A program made the translations under genes and the position numbers. Of a DNA stretch of 64,000 nucleotides, positions 35,089-42,356 are shown piece after piece (the stretch's first letter is position 1; every line of letters starts with the position of its first letter). Location: the NCBI GenBank assembly GCA_031422555.1, contig JANPLZ010000017.1:1-64000 (forward strand). Reading direction: 5' to 3'. A model generated the notes under the pieces. It saw only the letters and a list, made by a program, of their open reading frames with translations, made no database searches and was not told where the DNA came from. Source of the DNA: JANNAT01 sp031422555. GTDB lineage: Bacteria; Pseudomonadota; Alphaproteobacteria; Rhodobacterales; Rhodobacteraceae.

Positions 35089-35760
35089 TTAGATTTCGTT
35101 TCGCCTGATACGCCAGACCAGCGCCACTGTCATCACCGCCCAGACAATGGCCAGCGAAAACCACGTGATGGCATAGCCCCAATGATCATTGGGTATAGAG
35201 CCCGTATCAATCGGCATCGCCTCGATCCCGTCACCGGTTGGGCTGCGCGCGACAATCATCACCGCTTCGGTGTTCAGTTTGGCCGCCATTGCCACGGCAT
35301 CGCGGCCAAACCACAGGCCCGTTTTCGCATCGGGCGGCGGCGTGTATTGATTGCTGTCACGCGGCCACATCAGGTTGCCCAGAATTTTCACATCGGTGAC
35401 GGTCAGGGTCTTGGCTTTGTCGTCGTCCAGCAAAAAGCCGCGATCAATCAGCAAACGGCGGTTGTCGGCGGTTTGCAGCACCGAGATCACCTGCACCCCG
35501 GCCCCCACCATCGGCTTGCCAGACATCACATACAACGTCTCGCCGGTAAAGCGGCCCGCCACGGTGACCGGGCGGTAGCGGTCGGTCTGCGGATCGGGCA
35601 GCACCGGCACGACAACCGCGGGTTCGCTGATGCCGGCGGTCATCGCCTCTAGCGCCGTGCGTTTTTCATACATGCGCTGCACTTGCCAGATGCCAAGGCT
35701 GCACAGCACCATGATTCCGGACAGGCCCAGCATCAGCGCGAAAATTACCCCTTTGGTCAT
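35089..35760 (-). CDS. surf1: SURF1-family cytochrome oxidase assembly protein
   Basis: This 223-residue protein has two transmembrane helices, an N-terminal one (FALMLGLSGIMVLCSLGIWQV) and a C-terminal one (WGYAITWFSLAIVWAVMTVAL), with a periplasmic domain between them. The signatures LGIWQVQR, PVTVAGRF and RGFLLDDDKA fit SURF1, which helps insert heme a into subunit I. ATG 35760 is chosen; the longer frame to 35895 runs through a terminator. It follows coxC after that hairpin. Confidence 0.9.
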   Translation of the reverse strand: MTKGVIFALMLGLSGIMVLCSLGIWQVQRMYEKRTALEAMTAGISEPAVVVPVLPDPQTDRYRPVTVAGRFTGETLYVMSGKPMVGAGVQVISVLQTADNRRLLIDRGFLLDDDKAKTLTVTDVKILGNLMWPRDSNQYTPPPDAKTGLWFGRDAVAMAAKLNTEAVMIVARSPTGDGIEAMPIDTGSIPNDHWGYAITWFSLAIVWAVMTVALVWRIRRNEI

Positions 35761-35776
35761 AGCCCCGCCTGAATGC

Positions 35777-35805
35777 AAAAAACGCGGGCCAAACCTGACC
35801 CGCGT
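35777..35805 (-). terminator. Intrinsic terminator between coxC and surf1
   Basis: On the minus strand the stem ACGCGGG/CCCGCGT with a ten-base loop is followed by a T-run of six. It lies 21 bases after the coxC stop, so surf1-thrC transcription probably depends on read-through or a promoter nearby. Confidence 0.75.
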
Positions 35806-35825
35806 CTTGATATTGGTGTCAAAAC

Positions 35826-36629
35826 CTACTGGCCCCAGACATAGACGGCGGCAAACAGAAACAGCCAGACCACATCGACAAAGTGCCAATACCACGCGGC
35901 GGCTTCAAAACCGATATGCCGTTCCACGGTAAAATGGCCTTTGTAGACCCGCGCCAGACACACCGCCAAAAAGATCGTGCCGATCAGCACGTGAAAGCCG
36001 TGGAACCCCGTCGCCATAAAGAACGACGCGCCATAGATGTTGCCCGCAAAGCCAAAGGCGGCATGGCTGTATTCATAGGCCTGAAACCCGGTGAACAGCG
36101 CGCCCAGCACGATGGCGATGATCAGGCCGGTCTTGATATCCTGCCGGTTGTTGTTGTCATGGACCAAGGCGTGGTGCGCCCACGTGGCGGCGCAACCAGA
36201 CAGCAGCAAAATCAGCGTGTTGATCAGCGGCAAGTGCCATGGGTCAAAGGTGGCAATGCCTTCGGGTGGCCAGACGCCATCGACCAAGGGCGACATCGGC
36301 CCCATCGGATACAGCGCATGTTTGAAGAACGTCCAGAACCATGCCGAAAAGAACATCACTTCGGACATGATGAACATGATGAAGCCATAGCGCAGACCAA
36401 TGCGCACCACCGGCGTGTGGTCGCCGGTCTCGCCCTCATGCACCACTTCGGACCACCACGCGAACATGGTATACAAGACACCGGCAAAGCCGATCAGCCC
36501 CAGATAGGGGCCAGATCCGTGCATCCACAGCACCGCGCCATACAGCATGATAAACGCCGACAGCGCGCCGAAAAACGGCCAGATTGACGGCGGCAGAATG
36601 TGATAGTCGTGGTTCTTGGCGTGGGCCAT
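35826..36629 (-). CDS. coxC: Cytochrome c oxidase subunit III
   Basis: This 267-residue, seven-helix protein is subunit III of the aa3-type oxidase; it stabilises proton pumping and oxygen delivery. It begins MAHAKNHDYHILPPSIWPFFGA and carries SEVMFFSAWFWTFFKHAL, HALVHDNNNRQDIK and GFHGFHVLIGTIFL, all family hallmarks, and ends VVWLFLFAAVYVWGQ. It is transcribed with ctaG just upstream, followed by an intrinsic terminator. Confidence 0.97.
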   Translation of the reverse strand: MAHAKNHDYHILPPSIWPFFGALSAFIMLYGAVLWMHGSGPYLGLIGFAGVLYTMFAWWSEVVHEGETGDHTPVVRIGLRYGFIMFIMSEVMFFSAWFWTFFKHALYPMGPMSPLVDGVWPPEGIATFDPWHLPLINTLILLLSGCAATWAHHALVHDNNNRQDIKTGLIIAIVLGALFTGFQAYEYSHAAFGFAGNIYGASFFMATGFHGFHVLIGTIFLAVCLARVYKGHFTVERHIGFEAAAWYWHFVDVVWLFLFAAVYVWGQ

Positions 36630-36656
36630 CGTCGGCGTCCTTTGGATGTGTCGCGG

Positions 36657-37226
36657 TCAGTTTATCGGTTTTGCCCCGGCAGGAGCAAGGGCTGCCTGTT
36701 CTTCGGGCAACGGCGTTTCGTGAAAAGTATAGGAAAGGGTGATTTCACGGATCAATTTTGCCTCGGGATCGTCCATGATCGCGGGATCGACATAGAACGA
36801 CACCGGCATCACCACCCGCTCGCCAGGCTGTAAGACCTGTTCGGTAAAGCAGAAACATTCGACCTTGGTGAAATACCCCCCGGCCTGATCGGGCATCACG
36901 TTATAGCTGGCGGTGCCCGCGACCACCCGGTCGGTCGGGTTATACGCCTCATAAAATGCCAGGCCGTTTTCGCCGATGCGCAGGGTCATCTTGGCAACTT
37001 GGGGTTTGAACTGCCACGGCATGCCTGCCTCAAGTGAGGCGTCAAAGCGGATGATATGGGTTTGATCCAGCACCACATCCGGCAGCGATGTCGCCACCGA
37101 AGTTGTGCCGGCATAGCCCGTCACCCGACAGAACCAATCGTAAAACGGCACGGCAGCAAAGCTGAGCGACAGCATCGTCACCGCAACACCCAAAAGCCCG
37201 AGGGCAGTTTTGTTTTGCGGGGTCAT
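36657..37226 (-). CDS. ctaG: Cytochrome c oxidase assembly protein CtaG (Cox11)
   Basis: This 189-residue copper chaperone delivers copper to the CuB site of subunit I. It has one N-terminal membrane anchor (LGLLGVAVTMLSLSFAAVPFYDWFC) and a periplasmic beta domain with the copper-binding CFCF motif in KVECFCFTEQVL, plus PVSFYVDPAI. The start overlaps the previous small gene by ATGA. All functional cysteines are present. Confidence 0.95.
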   Translation of the reverse strand: MTPQNKTALGLLGVAVTMLSLSFAAVPFYDWFCRVTGYAGTTSVATSLPDVVLDQTHIIRFDASLEAGMPWQFKPQVAKMTLRIGENGLAFYEAYNPTDRVVAGTASYNVMPDQAGGYFTKVECFCFTEQVLQPGERVVMPVSFYVDPAIMDDPEAKLIREITLSYTFHETPLPEEQAALAPAGAKPIN

Positions 37227-37414
37227 TGGGTGCCCTCGACCGGGGCCATTTCTGGCTGCACCACGTGGTCATAGCCCTGCATCGACGTGCCGCGGGTGAC
37301 TTTCACCACGGTCAGCGCAAACACCAGTCCGATAAACGCCAATAACGCCAGACCCACGCCCAGATTGCGCGAAAACCGGCGCCGGTGGATTTCATGTTCG
37401 GGTTGAAACGACAT
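37223..37414 (-). CDS. Small single-helix protein in the cox operon
   Basis: This 63-residue protein has one predicted membrane helix (LGVGLALLAFIGLVFALTVVKV) flanked by a basic N-terminus (HRRRFSRN). A small gene in this place between ctaB and ctaG is known in the oxidase cluster of Rhodobacterales and Paracoccus. The function is unestablished. It starts immediately after the ctaB stop and overlaps ctaG by four bases, so it is surely translated with them. It may be an assembly helper or small subunit. Confidence 0.8.
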   Translation of the reverse strand: MSFQPEHEIHRRRFSRNLGVGLALLAFIGLVFALTVVKVTRGTSMQGYDHVVQPEMAPVEGTQ

Positions 37415-38347
37415 CTACCAGCCCCCCAGACCATAAGGGCGCAGGGCCGCTTCGGCCAACAACGCCCCAAACAACAAGAAAAGATATAGCAGCGAAAACC
37501 GGAACACTGCCTTTTCGACTTTGTATTTATCAGCCTCGGCCACAATCTCATCGCGCCGCCAGATGCGGTATGCCCCGCGCAGGAATTCCGCACTTAGCAC
37601 CGTGGCCACCGCCAGATACACCGGCCCACCCACGCTGGTGAACGCCGTGCCAATCGCGAACGGCGTCAGCATAACCGTGTAAGCCATGATATGCGCCCGC
37701 GTCGATTTGCGGCCATGCGTGACCGTCAGCATCGGCACCCCGGCGTTGGAATAATCCTCCTTCATGAACAGCGCCAGCGCCCAGAAATGCGGCGGCGTCC
37801 AGACAAAGATCAGCATGAACATCAACACCGCCTCAAGCGATACCGATCCTGTGGCGCAAACCCAGCCGATCATTGGCGGGAACGCCCCGGCAGCGCCGCC
37901 GATCACGATGTTCTGCGGGGTCAGCCGCTTTAGCCACATCGAATAGACCACCGCGTAAAAGAAGATCGTGAACGCCAGCAGTCCAGCCGCCACCGCATTG
38001 GCCGTCAACCACAGCATCACAACCGACAAGCCCGACAAAGCCAGCCCCACCGCCAGCGCTTCACCGGGTTGCACCATGCCCGATGGCACCGGGCGGCTTT
38101 GGGTGCGCCGCATCACCGCGTCTATATCGGCGTCCCACCACATGTTCAGTGCGCCCGACGCGCCCGCACCCAATGCGATAAACAAGATCGCGGCAAACGC
38201 CTCAATGGGATGCAAATTGTTCGGGGCGACCAGCAGGCCGACAAGGGCAGTGAACACCACCAGCGACATCACGCGCGGCTTTAACAGCTGCACAAAATCG
38301 CCAAACCCCGCCTCGCGCGGCACATCGACAGACCGGATATCGGTCAT
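37415..38347 (-). CDS. ctaB: Protoheme IX farnesyltransferase (heme O synthase)
   Basis: This 310-residue multi-helix enzyme of the UbiA family attaches a farnesyl chain to heme b, giving heme o for the aa3 oxidase. It has FVQLLKPRVMSLVVFTALVG at the start, the metal-binding ALNMWWDADIDAVMRRTQSRP (cited in part: NMWWDADIDAVMRRTQ), and the second aspartate-containing loop in YSMWLKRLTPQN and DYSNAGVPML. ATG 38347 fits the family start; the longer frame to 38491 overlaps coxB. It follows coxB after about 106 bases that contain a hairpin. Confidence 0.96.
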   Translation of the reverse strand: MTDIRSVDVPREAGFGDFVQLLKPRVMSLVVFTALVGLLVAPNNLHPIEAFAAILFIALGAGASGALNMWWDADIDAVMRRTQSRPVPSGMVQPGEALAVGLALSGLSVVMLWLTANAVAAGLLAFTIFFYAVVYSMWLKRLTPQNIVIGGAAGAFPPMIGWVCATGSVSLEAVLMFMLIFVWTPPHFWALALFMKEDYSNAGVPMLTVTHGRKSTRAHIMAYTVMLTPFAIGTAFTSVGGPVYLAVATVLSAEFLRGAYRIWRRDEIVAEADKYKVEKAVFRFSLLYLFLLFGALLAEAALRPYGLGGW

Positions 38348-38374
38348 GGCTATCCTGCTTTCCCAGATAAGCGA

Positions 38375-38393
38375 GGGCCCCCGCACGGGGCCC
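38375..38393 (-). terminator. Short GC hairpin between coxB and ctaB
   Basis: A seven-pair stem GGGCCCC/GGGGCCC with a five-base loop lies between coxB and ctaB. Without a T-run it may act as partial attenuator or an RNA processing or stability element that raises coxB over ctaB. Confidence 0.45.
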
Positions 38394-38453
38394 ATTGCAT
38401 CTTTTTCAGATCCCGGCCGCAGATAACGACCCCAGATCGCGACCAATCGCAGA

Positions 38454-39284
38454 TCAGTTCGCCGCCAGCTGCATGTTGCCAGCCTTGGCACCCTCTAGCC
38501 ATTTGTCGTAAACCTCTTGCGAAACGACCTTCACGGTGATCGGCATATAGGCGTGGTTGATGCCGCAAATGTTGGTGCATTGGCCAAAGTAGATGCCTTC
38601 GCGTTCGGCCTTGAACCACAGCCGGCCAAGACGTCCGGGCACGCCCGACTGCATCACACCAAAGGCGGGCATCGCCCAAGCGTGGATCACGTCGGTGGCA
38701 GTCACTTGCATCACAATGGTCTTGCCGATCGGAATAACAATCGCCGTATCCGTGGCCAGAAGGTAATCGCTTTCCTTATAGCCATTTTCCGCCAGCTTGG
38801 TCTTTTCCAGCATAAAGCTGTCAAAGCTGACGCCATCATCGACGTATTCATAGTTCCAATACCACTGGTTACCGGTCGCTTTGATGGTGATGTCGGCCAC
38901 TGGAATCTCTTGCTGTTTGAACAGCGCGGGCAGTGAAAACGAACCGATTGCCACCAAAATCAGGATCGGGATGATCGTCCAGCCGATTTCAAGCGCGGTG
39001 TTATGGGTAAAGGTTGCGGGCGTCGGGTTGGCTTTGCGGTTAAACCGCACTGCGATGATCAGAATAAGCGCGGTCACAAACACCACGATCACGGTCATGA
39101 TCACCAGAACCCAGTAATCCAGCCATTGCAGATCGCGCGCCAGTTCGGTGGCCGCAAATTGATGGTCAATGCCCGCAGGCACCGGCACGCCCACGGTTTC
39201 CAATGCCTGCGCGCCCAGCGCCCCCGGCAGCAAAAACCCCAGTCCTGCCGCGGCCAAACCATTCATCATCGACATCAGACGCAT
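38454..39284 (-). CDS. coxB: Cytochrome c oxidase subunit II
   Basis: This 276-residue protein accepts electrons from cytochrome c at the CuA centre. It has a signal segment, two transmembrane helices (about residues 58-80 and 98-120) and the periplasmic cupredoxin domain with aromatic stretch NQWYWNYEY (139-147). CuA ligands His201, Cys236, Cys240, His244 and Met247 are present. However the usual Glu between the cysteines is Asn238 (CTNICGINHAYMP), and VMQSGVPGR (210-218) departs from the common VKQDAVPGR. The change is in the DNA, on the minus strand near 38572. It is first in the oxidase operon. Confidence 0.95.
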   Translation of the reverse strand: MRLMSMMNGLAAAGLGFLLPGALGAQALETVGVPVPAGIDHQFAATELARDLQWLDYWVLVIMTVIVVFVTALILIIAVRFNRKANPTPATFTHNTALEIGWTIIPILILVAIGSFSLPALFKQQEIPVADITIKATGNQWYWNYEYVDDGVSFDSFMLEKTKLAENGYKESDYLLATDTAIVIPIGKTIVMQVTATDVIHAWAMPAFGVMQSGVPGRLGRLWFKAEREGIYFGQCTNICGINHAYMPITVKVVSQEVYDKWLEGAKAGNMQLAAN

Positions 39285-39652
39285 GTTTCATTCCCGTATC
39301 ATTGGGCAGCAGGTCTGCCGCCATACGATTGTCACCAGTTGGCAGGCGACCGACCGTTGTTTCTGATCGCCCTGAAACCATATTCGCGGCTGCCAGACAA
39401 GAGAAACCGTTGCGGCAAATGACCGCTTGCCGCATCAAACCGCAGCCAATCCGCGCGATTTTCTTCGCGGGCCTTGGGGAAGCGCCGGTATCAAGTCGGT
39501 TTGCGATGATCGATCCGGGGTGCAAACTTGCAATAATCGCAGCGCCGAACCGCCCCGCCTTGCGATAGCGCGCGCTGCGCCCTAGGTTCCTGAGTGAGCC
39601 GATTGTAGCGCGCTTGAGCCGCTGCCGATCACAGCCCCCGAAAGGCCCGTTT
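39285..39652. other. Intergenic region between divergent coxB and tldD
   Basis: These 368 bases hold no convincing gene. They must carry the promoters for the oxidase operon (leftward) and tldD (rightward). I could not pick a clear -35/-10 pair or Fnr site here. Confidence 0.5.
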
Positions 39653-41089
39653 ATGACCGCACCCGCCCCAACCGACGCACCTTTCCGCCCGTTTGAAACC
39701 TACCTTGATGAAGCGTCCGCGCTGGCCACATTGCGCACAGCCACGGCGGGCGCCGATGATGGCGAATTGTTTCTTGAACGTCGGCGGTCCGAAGCGATTG
39801 TGTTGGATGACGGGCGCATCAAGAACGCCAGTTACGATGCCTCGGAAGGGTTCGGTCTGCGGGCGGTGCGCGGCGAAGTGGCGGGCTATGCCCATTCCAC
39901 CGAAATCTCGCAGTCGGCATTGATCCGCGCCAGCCAAACCGCAAGACTGGCCGTAGGCGCAGGCGGCGGCACGATGGCAACCGCGCCGGGCCGCACCAAT
40001 ATCAAACTTTACGGTGACGCCGATCCGATGGCCGATGCCACATTCGCGGTAAAGATCGACTTGCTCAAGGAAATCGACGCCTACGCCCGCGCCCTTGATC
40101 CGCGTGTGGTGCAGGTGTCGGCAACCATCGCCGCCGGGCTGCAGGAAATAGAGATTCTGCGCCCCGAAGGTCTGCGCTTTGCCGATATCCGCCCGATGGC
40201 GCGGATGAATGTGTCCGTGATTGTCGAGGCGCATGGCAAGCGCGAACAAGGCGGCACCGGCGGCGGCGGGCGCTATGGTCTGGCGCGGTTGATGCAGCCG
40301 ACCAACTGGCAGCCGCTGCTGCGTGAGGCGCTGCGCATTGCGTTGGTCAACCTTGACGCTGTGCCCGCCCCTGCGGGCATGATGGATGTGGTGCTGGGGC
40401 CGGGCTGGCCCGGGATTTTGCTGCACGAAGCGATTGGGCACGGGCTGGAAGGCGACTTTAACCGCAAGAAAACTTCGGCTTTTGCCGGGCTGATGGGCCA
40501 GATGATTGCAGCCCCCGGCGTGACCGTGCTGGATGATGGCACCATGCCAGACCGGCGCGGCAGCCTGACGGTTGACGACGAAGGCACACCGTCGCAGCGC
40601 AATGTGTTGATCGAAGACGGACGCCTTGTCGGCTATATGCAAGACCGCCAGAATGCGCGGCTGATGGGCGTGGCCCCTACGGGCAACGGGCGGCGCGAAA
40701 GTTTTGCCCATATCCCGATGCCGCGGATGACCAACACTTATATGCTGGCGGGTCCAGATGATCCGGCGGGCATTGTGGCGTCGCTGCGCGATGGTATCTA
40801 TGCAGTGGGCTTTGGCGGTGGGCAGGTTGATATCACCAACGGCAAATTCGTGTTTTCCTGTACCGAAGCCTACCGTGTGCGCAATGGCGTTGTCGGAGAG
40901 GCGGTCAAAGGGGCCACGCTGATTGGCGACGGCGCCACGGCCTTGCGCCAAATTCGTGCCATCGGCAATGATCTGGCACTTGATCCGGGCATTGGCAATT
41001 GCGGCAAGGCCGGGCAATGGGTGCCGGTGGGGGTGGGCCAGCCCACCTTGCTGATCGGCGGGCTGACCATTGGCGGATCGGCGACGTGA
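39653..41089 (+). CDS. tldD: Metalloprotease TldD
   Basis: This 478-residue protein is the catalytic partner of TldE/PmbA in the zinc protease that processes small modified peptides. The zinc motif HEAIGH is at 258-263 in LLHEAIGHGLEGD, followed by GTMPDRRGSL and the conserved cysteine near GKFVFSCTEAYRV. Length is normal. ATG 39653 has GAAAGG upstream. PmbA is not in the window. The next gene starts by GTGA overlap. Confidence 0.95.
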   Translation: MTAPAPTDAPFRPFETYLDEASALATLRTATAGADDGELFLERRRSEAIVLDDGRIKNASYDASEGFGLRAVRGEVAGYAHSTEISQSALIRASQTARLAVGAGGGTMATAPGRTNIKLYGDADPMADATFAVKIDLLKEIDAYARALDPRVVQVSATIAAGLQEIEILRPEGLRFADIRPMARMNVSVIVEAHGKREQGGTGGGGRYGLARLMQPTNWQPLLREALRIALVNLDAVPAPAGMMDVVLGPGWPGILLHEAIGHGLEGDFNRKKTSAFAGLMGQMIAAPGVTVLDDGTMPDRRGSLTVDDEGTPSQRNVLIEDGRLVGYMQDRQNARLMGVAPTGNGRRESFAHIPMPRMTNTYMLAGPDDPAGIVASLRDGIYAVGFGGGQVDITNGKFVFSCTEAYRVRNGVVGEAVKGATLIGDGATALRQIRAIGNDLALDPGIGNCGKAGQWVPVGVGQPTLLIGGLTIGGSAT

Positions 41090-41727
41090 CCCCGCAACCG
41101 ATCCTTGTCGGTCAGTTTGACAGCCCGGTCACCCGCCGGGTCGGCATTGTGCTGACGCTCTATGGCATGGAGTTCCACCGCGACACCCGGTCGGTGTTTG
41201 GCGATTTCGCAGCCCTGGCGAAAATCACCCCGATGACCCGCATCCCCGCGCTGGTCCTGCCCGATGGCGAGGTGCTGACCGACAGCGCCGCCATCATCGA
41301 CCATCTGGACGAAGTGGTTGGCCCCGTGCGCGCCCTGATCGCGCCCCGCGGCCCGCAGCGCCGCGCGGTGCTGCAAACCATCGCCCTTGCGCAGGCCTGT
41401 TTTGAAAAAGCCGGGGCCTTGGTCTATGAGCGCCACTTTCACCCCGCCGCCCATGTCAGTGCGGCGTTCGAAACCCGGTGCCTGACGCAGCTGGCCGCAG
41501 GGCTGGCGGCGCTGAACACCCGCGCCGCGGCGCCGTGGCTGTGTGGCGATTTCAGCCATGCCGATATCCTGACCGCCTGCGCCATCGCCTATATGAAACT
41601 GCGCCTGCCCGAAGCCTTTCCGACCGGTGCCTATCCTGCACTTGAGGCAATGGTCGCCCGCGCCGAGGCCCTGCCCGCTTTCATTGCCTGCCAGATCGCG
41701 GCCAATGAAACGATGCCCACACTCTGA
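41086..41727 (+). CDS. Glutathione S-transferase-like protein
   Basis: This 213-residue protein has the N-terminal thioredoxin-like domain (VGQFDSPVTRRVGIVLTLYGM, TRIPALVLPDGEVLTDSAAIIDHLD) with the cis-proline and SAAI glutathione-binding segment. The active-site residue near SPVTRR is likely Ser. The C-terminal half is helical. GTG 41086 overlaps the tldD stop. Its partner substrate is unknown. Confidence 0.82.
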   Translation: MTPQPILVGQFDSPVTRRVGIVLTLYGMEFHRDTRSVFGDFAALAKITPMTRIPALVLPDGEVLTDSAAIIDHLDEVVGPVRALIAPRGPQRRAVLQTIALAQACFEKAGALVYERHFHPAAHVSAAFETRCLTQLAAGLAALNTRAAAPWLCGDFSHADILTACAIAYMKLRLPEAFPTGAYPALEAMVARAEALPAFIACQIAANETMPTL

Positions 41728-41781
41728 CGCTTGGCTGCCTGTTCTGCATGCGGCGCGCATTCCCTCGGGGGGGCAGGTCCC

Positions 41782-41803
41782 AAAATTCTTCACCAAGAAT
41801 TTT
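41782..41803. repeat. Palindrome AAAATTCTT/AAGAATTTT, repeat copy C
   Basis: This is a nine-pair palindrome with a CACC loop. It matches the first palindrome of repeat copy A (24551-24572) and follows a run of G residues at 41766-41773. It is probably a reduced member of the same repeat family, lying after the GST-like gene. Confidence 0.6.
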
Positions 41804-41882
41804 CGCCCTTGCCCAAACCGCGCGGCTGCCATCTACCAAAGGCATGCGTGCCGCGCTGACACTGCAACCCCGGACCTTGCCG

Positions 41883-42305
41883 ATGCCCCTGCTCTACTCT
41901 GCCCCGAACGGATATGAGGTTTTGGGCTTTCGCCGCCTGTTGCTGGCGCTGGTGATCGCGTGGATCCTGCCGTCGATCGTCGCCGCTGTGGCATTGCTGG
42001 GGCAATATCTGGCTGGCACCCCGGCGATGGGTGATCCGGGGCTGATGGTGTGGGCGCTGTCGGTGCTGTTGTTGATGTCGCCCGCCATCAGCTGGCTTGG
42101 GCTGGTGCTGGCCGCGCCATTTGTGGCGGCGCTGATGGATCGCGGCTGGTTTGGCTGGGTTCCGGCGGCGTGCCTTGGCTTGATTTGTGGCGCGCTGATC
42201 GCCTATGTGATGGGCAACAGCGTGGCGCTGTCGTTTGGCGCGGCGCAGATTGCGGCGTTGCGGGCGATCCTTGGCCGGTTGAGGCCGATGGCTTTTGCGG
42301 TCTGA
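41883..42305 (+). CDS. Small integral membrane protein of unknown function
   Basis: This 140-residue protein has about four hydrophobic helices (LLLALVIAWILPSIVAAVAL, MVWALSVLLLMSPAISWLG, VAALMDRGWFGWVP then ACLGLICGALIAYVMG). No domain is recognised. ATG 41883 is the most sensible start; ATGs at 41844 and 41748 are in frame but run through the repeat. It converges with tex with stops 52 bases apart. Confidence 0.6.
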   Translation: MPLLYSAPNGYEVLGFRRLLLALVIAWILPSIVAAVALLGQYLAGTPAMGDPGLMVWALSVLLLMSPAISWLGLVLAAPFVAALMDRGWFGWVPAACLGLICGALIAYVMGNSVALSFGAAQIAALRAILGRLRPMAFAV

Positions 42306-42356
42306 TCCGGCAAAAGCGCGCCCGAACGCCCGCGCCTGACCACGCAGCTTTGCATC

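Noticed and set aside
39629..41017. A 462-codon open frame on the minus strand across tldD
   Set aside because: It lies wholly opposite tldD, has histidine- and arginine-rich composition typical of antisense frames in high-GC DNA, no ribosome site and no recognisable domain.
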